DNA from: Burkholderia pyrrocinia
Lineage (GTDB): Bacteria > Pseudomonadota > Gammaproteobacteria > Burkholderiales > Burkholderiaceae
Direction: 5' to 3'
Assembly: GCF_018417535.1 (NCBI RefSeq)
Contig: NZ_CP070977.1
Coordinates: forward strand, 434,001-498,000
DNA length: 64,000 nucleotides
Of the stretch, positions 20,182 to 30,374 are shown one piece after another. A model generated the notes under the pieces. That model saw nothing but the letters and a program-made list of their open reading frames with translations, was not told the origin of the DNA and searched no databases. The position numbers and the translations under genes are program-made. Position 1 is the stretch's first letter, and every line of letters starts with the position of its first letter.

Positions 20182-20982
20182 TCAGTCGAGCGGCATCGCG
20201 TGGATGCCTTCCGCGTCGACGCGCAGGTAGCCGCCGCGGCGCGTACCGTGGTCGAGATCCCAGTCGGGCAGCACCCAGCGGACGCCGCCCGGTTCGGCGT
20301 GGCGCGCGGGGCGGTGCGTGTGGCCGTGAATGATCACGCTCGCGCGGCTCTTTCGGAACAGCGCTGCCACGCCTTCACGCGTGACATCGTAGATCGCCGA
20401 AACGGGGCGCATCCGGCCTGCTTCGCTGTTCGAGCGCATGCGTTGCGCGAGCGCGCGGCGCCAGCGGAGCGGCCACGCGAGAAACAGCCATTGCGCGACG
20501 CGGTTGCGTGCGAAGCGGCGGAACACCTGATAGCCGCGGTCGGCCGTGCATTGCGCGTCGCCGTGCGCGAGCACGATGCGCTGGCCGAACGCCGTGATCA
20601 GCGAAGGGTCGGGCAGCAGCATCGCGCCGGCGGCCTTCATGAAGCGCCGGCCGAGCAGGAAATCGCGGTTGCCGTGCATCACGTAGAGCGCGATCCCGCG
20701 TTCCGAGAACGTGTGCATCAGCGCGGCCATGCGTGCCGCGAACGGATCGTCGTCGAGGATGTCGTCGCCGATCCAGTATTCGAACAGGTCGCCGAGGATG
20801 AACACCGAGTCGGCGCTGTCGGCGGTGTATTTCACGAAATGCTCGAACGCGGCGACCGTCTTCGGAATCGCTACGCTCAGGTGCAGATCGGAGAGAAACA
20901 GGAACGGGCGTGCGGCTTGCGCGTATTCGCGCTCGCCCGGCACGCCCGCGGAGACGCTTCGCGGCGGACTCTCCTGCAACAT
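20182..20982 (-). CDS. lpxH: UDP-2,3-diacylglucosamine diphosphatase
   Basis: LpxH cleaves UDP-2,3-diacylglucosamine to lipid X in lipid A synthesis, at the inner face of the inner membrane. The 266-residue protein has all calcineurin-type metal motifs: SDLHLS, GDLFEYWIGDD, MHGNRDF, LAHGDAQC and HGHTHRP. It is slightly longer than E. coli LpxH (about 240) because of an N-terminal extension of about 25 residues. It forms a minus-strand cluster with ppiB, ppiA and the TPR gene. Confidence 0.95.
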   Translation of the reverse strand: MLQESPPRSVSAGVPGEREYAQAARPFLFLSDLHLSVAIPKTVAAFEHFVKYTADSADSVFILGDLFEYWIGDDILDDDPFAARMAALMHTFSERGIALYVMHGNRDFLLGRRFMKAAGAMLLPDPSLITAFGQRIVLAHGDAQCTADRGYQVFRRFARNRVAQWLFLAWPLRWRRALAQRMRSNSEAGRMRPVSAIYDVTREGVAALFRKSRASVIIHGHTHRPARHAEPGGVRWVLPDWDLDHGTRRGGYLRVDAEGIHAMPLD

Positions 20983-21005
20983 CGAAGTGCCTCCGTTACC
21001 GTGCG

Positions 21006-21497
21006 TCAGACCACGACGGCCTTCTCGATCACGACGTCGTCGGTCGGCACGTCCTGGTGGAAGCCAGCGTTGCCCGTCTTGACGCCCTTGATCTTGTCGA
21101 CCACGTCCTGGCCTTCGACGACCTTGCCGAACACCGCGTAGCCCCAGCCCTGCGGCGTCGGCGACGAGTGGTTCAGGAAGTCGTTGTCGTTCACGTTGAT
21201 GAAGAACTGGGCGGTTGCCGAGTGCGGATCGTTCGTGCGCGCCATCGCGACCGTGTAGTTGTCGTTCTTCAGGCCGTTGTTCGCCTCGTTGTCGATCGGC
21301 GCGTCGGTCGGCTTCTGCTTCAGGCCCGGCTCGAAGCCGCCGCCCTGGATCATGAAGCCGTTGATCACGCGATGGAACACGGTGCCGTCGTAGTGGCCCT
21401 TCTTCACATAGTTCAGGAAGTTCTCGACCGTCTTCGGTGCCTTCGCGGCGTCGAGCTCGAGCTTGATCACGCCGTGGTTCGTATGCAGTTCAACCAT
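21006..21497 (-). CDS. ppiB: Cytoplasmic peptidyl-prolyl isomerase (cyclophilin)
   Basis: The 163-residue single-domain cyclophilin lacks a signal peptide. Motifs include [15 protein letters not shown] (catalytic Arg), [16 protein letters not shown] and [11 protein letters not shown]. It assists protein folding in the cytoplasm. It lies directly downstream of the exported cyclophilin gene, so the two are probably a duplication that split between compartments. Confidence 0.95.
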   Translation of the reverse strand: MVELHTNHGVIKLELDAAKAPKTVENFLNYVKKGHYDGTVFHRVINGFMIQGGGFEPGLKQKPTDAPIDNEANNGLKNDNYTVAMARTNDPHSATAQFFINVNDNDFLNHSSPTPQGWGYAVFGKVVEGQDVVDKIKGVKTGNAGFHQDVPTDDVVIEKAVVV

Positions 21498-21585
21498 GAT
21501 GAATTCCTTCGGTGAGGCGGTTTAAATGGCACGCGGCCGGTCGTACGACGCGGCCGCGTGGTGCGCCGGACGTGCCGGCAGGTTC

Positions 21586-22161
21586 TTACTTCGAGACGAT
21601 GCTGGCCGATTCGATCAGGATCGGTTGCGCGGGCACGTCCTGCATCGGGCCGCGCGAAGTCGTCGCCACGCCTTCGATCTTCTTCACGACGTCGAGACCC
21701 GACACGACCTTGCCGAACACCGCATAGCCGTTGCCGTCCGGGTTCGGGTAGTCGAGGCCGCTGTTGTCGACCGTATTGATGAAGAACTGCGCGGTGGCCG
21801 AGTTCGGATCGCTCGTGCGTGCCATCGCGATCGTGCCCGTCAGGTTCTTCAGACCATTGCGGCTTTCCAGCGGGATCGGCGCGCGGGTCGGCTTCTCCTC
21901 GAAGTTGGTCTTGTAGCCGCCACCCTGGATCATGAAGCCCTTGATCACGCGATGGAAGATCGTGCCGTTGTACTGGCCGGCCTTCACGTAATCGAGGAAG
22001 TTGGCGACCGACTTCGGCGCCTTCTCCGGGTAGAGCTCGACGCGGATGTCGCCCTGCGAGGTCTTGAGCTGCACGACGGGGTGCGCTGTGGCCGTTTGTG
22101 CGAACGCGGGCGCGGTCGCGAGAAGGGCGGCGCCGCCAAGCGCCAGCAACAGACGTTTCAT
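21586..22161 (-). CDS. ppiA: Periplasmic peptidyl-prolyl isomerase (cyclophilin)
   Basis: The 191-residue protein is a cyclophilin with a cleavable signal peptide (MKRLLLALGGAALLATAPAFAQ). The same domain motifs as in the neighbouring cytoplasmic paralogue are present: [29 protein letters not shown] and [11 protein letters not shown]. It acts on proteins in the periplasm. It lies 39 bp after the TPR gene. Confidence 0.94.
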   Translation of the reverse strand: MKRLLLALGGAALLATAPAFAQTATAHPVVQLKTSQGDIRVELYPEKAPKSVANFLDYVKAGQYNGTIFHRVIKGFMIQGGGYKTNFEEKPTRAPIPLESRNGLKNLTGTIAMARTSDPNSATAQFFINTVDNSGLDYPNPDGNGYAVFGKVVSGLDVVKKIEGVATTSRGPMQDVPAQPILIESASIVSK

Positions 22162-22200
22162 TGCGATCCTCAGGTTGGGAGGGAAAGGGGGCCGCGCCGC

Positions 22201-22923
22201 TTACTGCGACGGCGCGACGTACGGCGCCGCCAGTGCGCCCGACGGACCGCTGAACTGGAACGTCGGCGACATCGGCAGCGTGGTGGTGCTCACGTTCGCA
22301 GCTGCGCGGTCGGTGTAGTCGCGCGTGGCCGGCGCGACGGCACGCGCGTTCGGCGCGGCCTTCGGCGGCGACACGATCTTCTGCAGGTCGGCGAGGCGCT
22401 GCGCGGTCGCGCCGCTCGTGCGGCCGAGCGATTGCGCACGCTTGTACGATTCGGCCGCGAGGCGCAGGTACAGGTCGCCGAGGTTCTCGTACGCGAGCGA
22501 GTAGCTCGGGTTCGATTGCGTCGCGGTGACGAGCGCGGTGCGCGCTTCGTCGTAGCGGCCGTGCTTCGCGTAGAGTGCCGCGAGGTTGTTGTACGGCTCG
22601 GGCAGTTCGGGGTACGCCTGCGTGATCGCGACGAACTGCTGGATCGCGTCGTCGTCGCGGTTCAGGCGGGCCAGCACGGTGCCGCGCTTGAACTGCGCCT
22701 GCACGTCGTGCGGGTTCGACGCGATGCGCGCGTCGAGCTGCGCGAGCGCCTGCTTCCACTGCTTGCCGGCGATCGACGCGTCGATTTCGGGGGTGCCGTC
22801 GGCGGTTGCCGGGGCCTTCTGCGCATGCGCTGCGGGGGCCGCGAACAGCGTCAGCGCGACGCCCATGACGGTGGTCGCAACGAGGGTCGCAGCGCTCGGC
22901 GCGCGGCCGCGATGAGGTTTCAT
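22201..22923 (-). CDS. Exported TPR-repeat protein
   Basis: The 240-residue product has an N-terminal signal segment ending at AHAQ, then about three tetratricopeptide repeats (about residues 45-160; for example KRGTVLARLNRDDDAIQQF and YNNLAALYAKHGRYDEARTAL), and a Pro/Ala-rich tail. It probably acts as a periplasmic protein-protein adaptor. The ATG at 22923 is preferred over an in-frame start 11 codons earlier because it puts the basic residues right before the hydrophobic core. It is divergent from cysS. Confidence 0.83.
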   Translation of the reverse strand: MKPHRGRAPSAATLVATTVMGVALTLFAAPAAHAQKAPATADGTPEIDASIAGKQWKQALAQLDARIASNPHDVQAQFKRGTVLARLNRDDDAIQQFVAITQAYPELPEPYNNLAALYAKHGRYDEARTALVTATQSNPSYSLAYENLGDLYLRLAAESYKRAQSLGRTSGATAQRLADLQKIVSPPKAAPNARAVAPATRDYTDRAAANVSTTTLPMSPTFQFSGPSGALAAPYVAPSQ

Positions 22924-23157
22924 AGGCGTAAATCGGAATGTTATACTCCGAGCCATTCTAACAAAACGTCTGCGCGTTCCGGCGAGCCGCAGACAGTCTT
23001 TCTTAGCCTCTCGTGGCCGTCACCGCTGTGCTTGCAGCCTGACCGCCCCATGTGATAGCGAGGACGCTCGGCCTGGCGCCGCAGCAGATGGTCCGTCCGC
23101 TTCGCATGCTGGGCGAGCTTCGCCAGGGCGGTTTCCTTCGGCTCACGGTTCATCTCT

Positions 23158-24555
23158 ATGGAATCACTGCGCATCTACAACACGCTCGCGCGTGACAAGC
23201 AAGTTTTCGTGCCGCGCCAGCCCGGCGAAGTGCGGATGTACGTATGCGGGATCACCGTCTACGACTATTGTCACGTGGGCCACGCGCGCATGCTGGTCGT
23301 GTTCGACCTCGTCCAGCGCTGGCTGCGTGCGATCGGCTACCGGGTCACGTATGTGCGCAACATCACCGACATCGACGACAAGATCATCCGCCGCGCGGTC
23401 GAGAACGGCGAGACGATCAAGTCGCTGACCGACCGGTTCATCGGTGCGATGCACGAGGATGAAGGCGCGCTCGGCATCCAGCGGCCCGACATCGAGCCGC
23501 GCGCGACGCAATTCATTCCGCAGATGCTCGGCATGATCGAGACGCTCGAGACGAACGGCTACGCGTACCAGGCGACCGACGGCGACGTCAATTATTCGGT
23601 GCGCAAGTTCGCGAACTACGGGAAGCTGTCGGGCAAATCGCTCGACGATCTCCGCGCGGGCGAGCGCGTCGCCGCGAACGACGCGAAGGAAGATCCGCTC
23701 GATTTCGTGCTGTGGAAACGCGCGAAGCCGGAAGATCCCGAAGGCGCGTCGTGGGCATCGAAGTACGGGATGGGCCGCCCGGGCTGGCACATCGAATGCT
23801 CGGCGATGGGCTGCACGCTGCTCGGCGATCATTTCGACATCCATGGTGGCGGGCAGGATCTGCAGTTCCCGCACCACGAGAACGAGATCGCGCAGAGCGA
23901 AGGCGCGACCGGCCAGACGTTCGTCAATTACTGGATGCACAACGGCTTCGTGCAGGTCGACAACGAGAAGATGTCGAAATCGCTCGGCAACTTCTTCACG
24001 ATCCGCGAAGTGCTCGAACGATACGACGCCGAAGTCATGCGCTTCTTCATCGTTCGCACGCACTACCGGTCGCAGCTCAATTACAGCGACGTGCATCTCG
24101 ACGATGCGCGCGCGTCGCTCACGCGCCTCTACACCGCGCTGAAGGATGTCGAGGCCGACACGCTCGCGCTCGACTGGAACGAGCCGCACGCGCAGCGTTT
24201 CGCGGCCGCGATGAACGACGATTTCAACACGCCCGTCGCGGTGGCAACGCTGTTTGAGCTGGCCGGCGAGGTGAATCGCACGGGCGACGCATCGCTCGCG
24301 CGGCAACTGAAACAGCTGGCGGGCCTGCTCGGCCTGCTGGGCCGCGAACCGCGCGCGTTCCTGCAGCAGGCGTCCGGCGCCGCGCAGGCGGGCGGGCTCG
24401 CTGCCGACGAGATCGAAGCGAAGATCGCCGCGCGTGTCGCGGCGAAGCAAGCGAAGGACTATGCCGAAGCGGACCGGATTCGGGCGGAACTGCTCGAGGC
24501 CGGCATCGCACTTGAAGACAAACCGGGCGGATCGACCGAATGGCGTCGCGTATGA
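23158..24555 (+). CDS. cysS: Cysteinyl-tRNA synthetase
   Basis: This 465-residue class I synthetase shows the zinc-ligand cysteine in [10 protein letters not shown], the HIGH motif as HVGHAR (about residue 38), the zinc-binding GWHIECSAM and [14 protein letters not shown] segments, and KMSKSLGNF (about residue 270). It charges tRNA-Cys. The start ATG is directly at 23158. The downstream glycosylase gene is on the same strand after about 45 bp. Confidence 0.97.
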   Translation: MESLRIYNTLARDKQVFVPRQPGEVRMYVCGITVYDYCHVGHARMLVVFDLVQRWLRAIGYRVTYVRNITDIDDKIIRRAVENGETIKSLTDRFIGAMHEDEGALGIQRPDIEPRATQFIPQMLGMIETLETNGYAYQATDGDVNYSVRKFANYGKLSGKSLDDLRAGERVAANDAKEDPLDFVLWKRAKPEDPEGASWASKYGMGRPGWHIECSAMGCTLLGDHFDIHGGGQDLQFPHHENEIAQSEGATGQTFVNYWMHNGFVQVDNEKMSKSLGNFFTIREVLERYDAEVMRFFIVRTHYRSQLNYSDVHLDDARASLTRLYTALKDVEADTLALDWNEPHAQRFAAAMNDDFNTPVAVATLFELAGEVNRTGDASLARQLKQLAGLLGLLGREPRAFLQQASGAAQAGGLAADEIEAKIAARVAAKQAKDYAEADRIRAELLEAGIALEDKPGGSTEWRRV

Positions 24556-24598
24556 GCGCGGTGCGTTCCACTGACCGATCCGTCAGGTAGGAGGCAAG

Positions 24599-25426
24599 AT
24601 GGCAACGGCCAGAAAAGCGCCGGTCAGGCGCGCGACCCCGGTCGCCGCGCGTCCGGCAGCCAAGCGCGTGCCCGCGGCGAAGGCGGACGCGACGCGCGCC
24701 GCGCCGAACGGCGCGCTCAACGGTCATGTGCAGCCGGCGGCCGCGCTGCCGGCCGCCGACGCGGCCCGCAAGACGCGTGCGTCCGAAGTGGACGGCGTGG
24801 AGGTCGTCGTGCGTCCTGCATACTGGGACAAGGCATGCGCCGACCTCGTCAAGCGCGACAGGATCCTGAAGAAACTGATTCCGAAGTTCGGTCCCGCGCA
24901 TCTCGTGAAGCGCGGCGACCCGTTCGTCACGCTCGCGCGTTCGGTCGTCGGCCAGCAGATTTCGGTGCCGTCCGCGCAGTCGCTGTGGGCGCGCATCGAG
25001 GACGCCTGTCCGAAACTCGCACCACAGCCGGTGATCCGCCTCGGCGCGGACAAGCTGATCGCGTGCGGGTTGTCGAAGCGCAAGACGGAATACATCCTCG
25101 ATCTCGCGCAGCATTTCGTGTCGGGTGCGCTGCACGTCGACAAATGGACGTCGATGGACGACGAGGACGTGATCGCCGAACTCACGCAGATCCGCGGCAT
25201 CAGCCGCTGGACGGCCGAGATGTTCCTGATCTTCAACCTGTCGCGGCCGGACGTGCTGCCGCTCGACGACCCGGGCCTGATCCGCGCGATCAGCGTCAAT
25301 TACTTCAGCGGGGAACCTGTCACGCGCAGCGAGGCGCGCGAGGTCGCGGCCAACTGGGAACCGTGGCGCACCGTCGCGACCTGGTACATGTGGCGCAGCC
25401 TCGATGCGCCCGACGCCGACGCCTGA
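24599..25426 (+). CDS. DNA-3-methyladenine glycosylase II-like (AlkA family, HhH-GPD)
   Basis: The 275-residue protein has an Ala/Lys/Arg-rich, disordered N-terminus (about 65 residues), then a helix-hairpin-helix GPD glycosylase domain. Seen are LARSVVGQQISVPSAQSLW, the hairpin ELTQIRGISRWTAEM and the catalytic Asp in LPLDDPGLIRAI. Enzymes of this family excise alkylated bases. The start has a good ribosome site (AGGAGG 8 bp upstream). Confidence 0.9.
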   Translation: MATARKAPVRRATPVAARPAAKRVPAAKADATRAAPNGALNGHVQPAAALPAADAARKTRASEVDGVEVVVRPAYWDKACADLVKRDRILKKLIPKFGPAHLVKRGDPFVTLARSVVGQQISVPSAQSLWARIEDACPKLAPQPVIRLGADKLIACGLSKRKTEYILDLAQHFVSGALHVDKWTSMDDEDVIAELTQIRGISRWTAEMFLIFNLSRPDVLPLDDPGLIRAISVNYFSGEPVTRSEAREVAANWEPWRTVATWYMWRSLDAPDADA

Positions 25427-25529
25427 GTGCCGGCTATCGGGTTTTAAACATCAATAGTTGAGAGTCGGTTTTGTGCGTCGCCCGCGCGGGTAGAATACGC
25501 GCTGCCGCAAGACCCAAGGATTCGAACAC

Positions 25530-26501
25530 ATGAAGACCACGTTTCTGGATTTCGAACAGCCGATCGCCGAACTCGAGGCCAAGATCGAAGAGCTGCGATT
25601 CGTGCAGGACGACTCGGCTGTCGATATTTCGGAAGAAATCGAGCGGCTGTCGAAGAAAAGCCAGCAACTGACGAAAGACCTCTACGCGAACCTGTCGCCG
25701 TGGCAGGTTTCGCAGATCGCGCGGCACCCGCAGCGTCCGTACACGCTCGATTACGTTGCGGAACTGTTTACCGATTTTCACGAGTTGCACGGCGACCGTG
25801 CATTCGCGGACGATCTGTCGATCGTCGGCGGTCTCGCGCGCTTCGGCGGCCATCCGTGCATGGTGATCGGTCACCAGAAGGGCCGCGACACGAAGGAGCG
25901 CGCCGCGCGCAACTTCGGGATGCCGCGTCCGGAGGGCTATCGCAAGGCCGAACGCCTGATGCGTCTCGCCGAGAAGTTCGGGTTGCCGATCTTCACGTTC
26001 GTCGACACGCCGGGCGCGTACCCGGGCATCGGCGCGGAAGAGCGCGGCCAGTCGGAGGCGATCGGCCGCAACCTGTACGTGATGGCCGAGCTGAAGACGC
26101 CGATCATCACGACGGTGATCGGCGAGGGCGGTTCGGGCGGCGCGCTCGCGATCGCCGTGGCCGACACCGTGATGATGCTGCAGTTCTCGACGTACTCGGT
26201 GATCTCGCCGGAAGGCTGCGCGTCGATCCTGTGGAAGAGCGCCGCGAAGGCGCCGGAAGCCGCGGAAGCGCTGGGCCTGACCGCGCACCGCCTGAAGGCG
26301 CTCGGCCTGATCGACAAGATCATCAACGAGCCGCTCGGCGGCGCGCATCGCGATCCGAAGGGCATGGCTGCGCTGTTGCGCCGCGCGCTCGCCGATTCGC
26401 TGCGCCAGTTCCAGGGCATGAGCATCGATGCGTTGCGCGAGCGTCGCTTCGAACGCCTGATGGCCTACGGCAAGTTCAAGGAAACCACGCCGGGCGCATG
26501 A
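25530..26501 (+). CDS. accA: Acetyl-CoA carboxylase carboxyltransferase subunit alpha
   Basis: AccA pairs with AccD to transfer the carboxyl group from biotin to acetyl-CoA, the first step of fatty-acid synthesis. The 323-residue protein has the standard opening ([18 protein letters not shown]), the crotonase-like oxyanion region [22 protein letters not shown] and [18 protein letters not shown] -10-like box lies about 35 bp upstream. tilS follows after 46 bp. Confidence 0.97.
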   Translation: MKTTFLDFEQPIAELEAKIEELRFVQDDSAVDISEEIERLSKKSQQLTKDLYANLSPWQVSQIARHPQRPYTLDYVAELFTDFHELHGDRAFADDLSIVGGLARFGGHPCMVIGHQKGRDTKERAARNFGMPRPEGYRKAERLMRLAEKFGLPIFTFVDTPGAYPGIGAEERGQSEAIGRNLYVMAELKTPIITTVIGEGGSGGALAIAVADTVMMLQFSTYSVISPEGCASILWKSAAKAPEAAEALGLTAHRLKALGLIDKIINEPLGGAHRDPKGMAALLRRALADSLRQFQGMSIDALRERRFERLMAYGKFKETTPGA

Positions 26502-26547
26502 CCGGCCGCGTGTTCAATACGCGCGCCGCTGCGCGCGCGTCCCTCTC

Positions 26548-27969
26548 GTGATCCCACCGACCGAATTCTCCGCCGACCGCGTCGTACTCGACGCGGTCGG
26601 CGTTGCGCTTTCCGGCATGCCGTCCGATGCACGCATCGCGATCGCCTACAGCGGCGGCCTCGATTCGACGGTGCTGCTCGACGCGGCCGTGCGTGTCGCG
26701 GGCGCGTCGCGTTGCGTCGCGCTGCACGTGCATCACGGCCTGAGCGCGAACGCCGACGCGTGGGTCGCGCATGCCGAAGGGCAAGCGGCCCGGCTCGGCG
26801 TCGAATTCGAATCGATGCGCGTCGACGTGCCGCGCGACAGCGGCCTCGGTATCGAGGCGACTGCGCGCGAGCGACGCTATGCCGCGCTCGATGCGATGTG
26901 CGAGCGCCATGGCGCGGCCACGCTATGGCTCGCGCAGCATGCGGACGACCAGGCCGAGACCGTGCTGCTGCAACTGTTGCGCGGCGCGGGGATCGCGGGG
27001 CTCGCCGCCATGGCGCCGCGCTACCGTCCCGACGGCGTGAGCGTCGAGCGTGTGCGCCCGTTGCTGAGATTGTTGCGCGCGCAACTTGAGCGCTATGCGG
27101 CACAGCACGCGCTTGAATGGATCGACGACGAATCGAACAGCGACACGCGCTACGCGCGCAATGCGCTGCGCATCGACGTGCTGCCGGCACTGGCCGTGCA
27201 TTTCCCGGGCTTTCGCGACGCGCTCGGTCGCGCGGCCCAGCATGCGGCCGCCGCGCAGCGGCTGCTCGACGATCTGGCCGAACTGGATTTCGCCGCCGCC
27301 GCGCGCGATGACGGGCGGGCGCTGTCGCGCGAATCGCTGGTTGCATTCGACGACACGCGCGGCGCGAACCTGCTGCGCTTCTGGATGCGCCAGCTTGGTT
27401 TGCCGGGCGCGTCGGCCGCCCGGCTCGCCAACATGATGCGGCAGTTGCGCGCCGCGCACGACGCGCATGCGCTGCGCGTCGATCACGCGCGGCAGTGCCT
27501 GCGGCTCTATCGCGATGTCGTCTACTGGGAAGCGGGCGACAGCGCCGACCCGGCCGACGACGGCACTGGCACGCCGCACCCGGAAGCGGCGCTTGTGTGG
27601 GACGGGCAGGAAGTCTGGCACCTGCCCGGATGGCGCGGCACGTTCGTGTTCGCGCCGGCCGACGCGGGAAGCGCCGGCGCGGTGCCGGAGGCGCTGCTGC
27701 GCGGCGCGCGGCTCGCCGCGCGCGCCCGGGCGGGCGGCGAACGGATGCGCACCTCGCCGGGCGGGCCGGGCCGGACGCTGAAGAACCTGTTCCAGGAGCG
27801 CGGCGTGCCGGCATGGCAGCGCGATGTGCCGCTGCTGTTCGCGGGCGACCGGCTGATCTACGTGCCGCGGCTTGGCGTGAACCGCGACGGCGAGTTGCCC
27901 GACGGCGGGCCGTCCGGCGGCGGCGCGTGGCGCCGGATCGAATGGCGTCCCGACCTGCTGATCGCGTAA
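26548..27969 (+). CDS. tilS: tRNA(Ile)-lysidine synthase
   Basis: TilS converts C34 of tRNA-Ile(CAU) to lysidine so that it reads AUA. The 473-residue protein carries the PP-loop ATP motif IAYSGGLDSTVLLD (about residues 31-44), the HHGLSANADAW segment and AQHADDQAETVLLQLLRG. The C-terminal tRNA-binding domain includes RTLKNLFQERGVPAWQRD. The start is GTG. accA upstream and lysC downstream give the usual Burkholderia order. Confidence 0.94.
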   Translation: MIPPTEFSADRVVLDAVGVALSGMPSDARIAIAYSGGLDSTVLLDAAVRVAGASRCVALHVHHGLSANADAWVAHAEGQAARLGVEFESMRVDVPRDSGLGIEATARERRYAALDAMCERHGAATLWLAQHADDQAETVLLQLLRGAGIAGLAAMAPRYRPDGVSVERVRPLLRLLRAQLERYAAQHALEWIDDESNSDTRYARNALRIDVLPALAVHFPGFRDALGRAAQHAAAAQRLLDDLAELDFAAAARDDGRALSRESLVAFDDTRGANLLRFWMRQLGLPGASAARLANMMRQLRAAHDAHALRVDHARQCLRLYRDVVYWEAGDSADPADDGTGTPHPEAALVWDGQEVWHLPGWRGTFVFAPADAGSAGAVPEALLRGARLAARARAGGERMRTSPGGPGRTLKNLFQERGVPAWQRDVPLLFAGDRLIYVPRLGVNRDGELPDGGPSGGGAWRRIEWRPDLLIA

Positions 27970-28312
27970 CGGCGGGCAGGCTTTTGGCGGCGCGATGGCG
28001 CGCCCATTTTCACCATTTGGTAAACAGCGCCGGAACGGCCACAGACACGGCGCGCGGCTTGTCAAGCGGGCTTCTATCGGGTACGCTCGGACGTTTGCTC
28101 GGCTCGATTTTTGAGCGATTTGTGCAGGTTTCCCGCGTGACGTACCCGGTTTGCGCGGCCTGATCGGCCTTCCGGGCAAAATCCGTCACGCTTGCGCGTT
28201 GCGTCCCAGCCGTCTCCCTCGTCGTCCGTCCACAGCCACAAGCCGCGTGACCGAACGGCAACGCGGCCTGCCCAGCGCACCCGTGCGGTCTTTCCTCCAG
28301 TTCAGAACGACA
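27970..28312. other. 343-bp leader region upstream of lysC
   Basis: No gene is recognised. The frame of lysC stays open back to 28151, but that extension has no aspartokinase similarity and the true N-terminus is at 28313. The region probably contains the lysC promoter and an untranslated leader. No lysine riboswitch was recognised. Confidence 0.6.
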
Positions 28313-29563
28313 ATGGCACTCATCGTACACAAATACGGCGGCACTTCGATGGGCTCGGTCGAGCGCATCAAGAACGTCGCGAAACGCGTCGCAAAATGGC
28401 ATCAGGCCGGGCACCAGTTGGTGGTCGTGCCTTCGGCGATGTCCGGCGAAACCAACCGTCTGCTCGGTCTTGCGAAAGAGATTTCGAGCCAGCCGAGCCC
28501 GCGTGAGCTCGACATGATCGCGTCGACCGGCGAGCAGGTCAGCGTCGGCCTGCTGTCGATCGCGCTGCAGGAAATCGGCGTCGAGGCCGTGAGCTACGCC
28601 GGCTGGCAAGTACCGATCAAGACCGACAGCGCGTTCACGAAAGCGCGCATCCACTCGATCGACGACGAGCGCGTCAAGGCCGACCTGAACGCAGGCAAGG
28701 TCGTGATCATCACAGGCTTCCAGGGCGTCGATCCGGACGGCCACATCACGACGCTGGGCCGGGGCGGCTCGGACACGTCGGCGGTGGCGGTCGCGGCTGC
28801 GCTGGGTGCCGAAGAGTGCCTGATCTACACGGACGTCGATGGCGTCTACACGACCGATCCGCGTGTCGTCGAAGAGGCGCGACGCCTCGATCGCGTGACG
28901 TTCGAGGAGATGCTGGAAATGGCCAGCCTCGGCTCGAAGGTCCTGCAGATCCGCTCGGTCGAATTCGCCGGCAAATACCAGGTGAAGACGCGCGTGCTGT
29001 CGAGCCTGACCGATCCGCTGATTGCGCTCGACGAAGAAATGCGCTCGGGCACCCTGATTACTTTTGAAGAAGACGAGACCATGGAAAAGGCAGTCATTTC
29101 CGGCATCGCGTTCCAGCGCGACGAAGCACGCATTGCTGTGATGGGCGTGCCCGACAAGCCGGGCATCGCGTATCAGATCCTCGGCCCGGTTGCCGACGCG
29201 AACGTCGACGTCGACATGATCATCCAGAACCAGAGCGTCGAAGGCAAAACCGACTTCACGTTCACGGTCGGCCGTGGCGATTACCAGAAGGCGATGGACA
29301 TCCTCACCAACCAGGTGAAGGGCCATGTGAACGCCGAGCAGGTGCAGGGCGACCCGAAGGTGTCGAAGGTGTCGGTCGTCGGCGTCGGCATGCGTTCGCA
29401 CGTGGGCGTCGCGAGCAAGATGTTCCGCACGCTGTCGGAAGAGGGCATCAACATCCAGATGATCTCGACGTCCGAAATCAAGATTTCGGTGCTGATCGAC
29501 GAGAAATACATGGAGCTGGCCGTCCGCGCGCTGCACAAGGCATTCGAACTCGACCAGGCATGA
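28313..29563 (+). CDS. lysC: Aspartate kinase
   Basis: Aspartokinase phosphorylates aspartate, the entry to lysine, threonine and methionine synthesis. The 416-residue monofunctional enzyme begins with [10 protein letters not shown] and has [11 protein letters not shown] (aspartate-binding) and [14 protein letters not shown]. Two C-terminal ACT domains (about residues 265-416) confer feedback inhibition in this family. The ATG at 28313 is the family start. tRNA-Ser lies about 110 bp downstream. Confidence 0.97.
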   Translation: MALIVHKYGGTSMGSVERIKNVAKRVAKWHQAGHQLVVVPSAMSGETNRLLGLAKEISSQPSPRELDMIASTGEQVSVGLLSIALQEIGVEAVSYAGWQVPIKTDSAFTKARIHSIDDERVKADLNAGKVVIITGFQGVDPDGHITTLGRGGSDTSAVAVAAALGAEECLIYTDVDGVYTTDPRVVEEARRLDRVTFEEMLEMASLGSKVLQIRSVEFAGKYQVKTRVLSSLTDPLIALDEEMRSGTLITFEEDETMEKAVISGIAFQRDEARIAVMGVPDKPGIAYQILGPVADANVDVDMIIQNQSVEGKTDFTFTVGRGDYQKAMDILTNQVKGHVNAEQVQGDPKVSKVSVVGVGMRSHVGVASKMFRTLSEEGINIQMISTSEIKISVLIDEKYMELAVRALHKAFELDQA

Positions 29564-29604
29564 TGAAATTTTCGTGATGCGTTGACGAAAATGCATCACG
29601 GAAA

Positions 29605-29633
29605 TTGACGCGCGGTTCGAAACCCTATACTAT
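29605..29633 (+). promoter_or_regulatory. Promoter of tRNA-Ser
   Basis: TTGACG at 29605-29610 and TACTAT at 29628-29633 are 17 bp apart, 43 bp before the mature tRNA start. TATACT overlapping at 29626 is an alternative -10 box. Confidence 0.6.
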
Positions 29634-29676
29634 CTCGTTCTCGTCGCACTGCCTCCCTGGTGCGAGCGAAAGTTTG

Positions 29677-29770
29677 GGAGACGTGGCCGAGAGGTCGAAG
29701 GCACTCCCCTGCTAAGGGAGCATCTGGGCCAAAACCTGGATCGAGGGTTCGAATCCCTCCGTCTCCGCCA
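29677..29770 (+). tRNA. tRNA-Ser (anticodon GCU)
   Basis: The 94-nt sequence folds as a class II tRNA. The acceptor GGAGACG pairs with CGTCTCC, followed by discriminator G and an encoded CCA. The anticodon loop CTGCTAA carries GCT, closed by CTCCC/GGGAG. The long variable arm is typical of serine tRNAs, and the T arm is GAGGG TTCGAAT CCCTC. Mobile genes begin shortly after its 3' end, so it probably served as an integration site. Confidence 0.97.
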
Positions 29771-29781
29771 AAAGCGGTGAG

Positions 29782-29818
29782 AAAGCCCCGTAAGTTCAAG
29801 GACTTACGGGGCTTTTTG
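29782..29818 (+). terminator. Rho-independent terminator after tRNA-Ser
   Basis: A 14-bp stem (AAAGCCCCGTAAGT / ACTTACGGGGCTTT) with a 6-base loop is followed by a T-rich run, 12 bp after the tRNA. Confidence 0.93.
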
Positions 29819-29973
29819 TTTTTCAGCCCATCAGTAGGCCCATCATCGAGCGTTGACTGGATTGTTGTCGTTCAGCACATCATCCAAACCTTCGGGCAGG
29901 GTTGGATGCCGATCCCCATGCATTCATCGACGCACTGCTGAACCAGCCGCTTTCTTCCTTGCCGCGTTGACGG

Positions 29974-30300
29974 CTAGTAGTCGCCCGGCAACAGAAAGGT
30001 CGTTGCCGACCTGTCCGATTCCGTGATGACCCAGACGGTTTGTCCGTTCGGGAGGACGTAGCTGGACAGCAGGCGCAGGCCGGCGTCGACCGATCGCTCG
30101 TTTTGCTGGCGATCCGACTCGGGGAGATCACCCCAATCGCCACGAATGTGGCGGATCAGCAGGTCAATGGTCGAGACGCGTGCGGCGTTCATGACATCCA
30201 CGGCGGCGGGTGTGGCGAAGATCCGACCGAGCTTGAAGCGCGGGCCGGCACGGTGAGTAGACGGCAGATTCACGAAATACTCCTGGTAATAGACGAGCAC
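29974..30300 (-). CDS. Small mobile-element protein of unknown function
   Basis: The 108-residue protein contains the conserved core RFKLGRIFATPAAVDVM...LLIRHIRGDWGDL and the C-terminal WVITESDRSATTFLLPGDY. This family is widespread on plasmids and integrative elements. It is often labelled, without good support, a type I restriction subunit. No catalytic motif is visible. It is the first gene after tRNA-Ser and supports the presence of a decayed integrative element. Confidence 0.78.
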   Translation of the reverse strand: MLVYYQEYFVNLPSTHRAGPRFKLGRIFATPAAVDVMNAARVSTIDLLIRHIRGDWGDLPESDRQQNERSVDAGLRLLSSYVLPNGQTVWVITESDRSATTFLLPGDY

Positions 30301-30374
30301 GGGCCTCCGGATGAACCGGATACCGATTTCGTTGAATGGGTGGGGAAAGACGAGACGCAGGACGCGTCCCGGAA

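Noticed and set aside
21467..22759. 430-codon minus-strand frame crossing ppiA and the TPR gene
   Set aside because: It runs through two well-identified genes in another frame and is Arg/Ala-rich without any domain.
27970..28312. Lysine riboswitch upstream of lysC
   Set aside because: The leader is long, but I saw no L-box core, and this riboswitch is not typical of beta-proteobacterial lysC.
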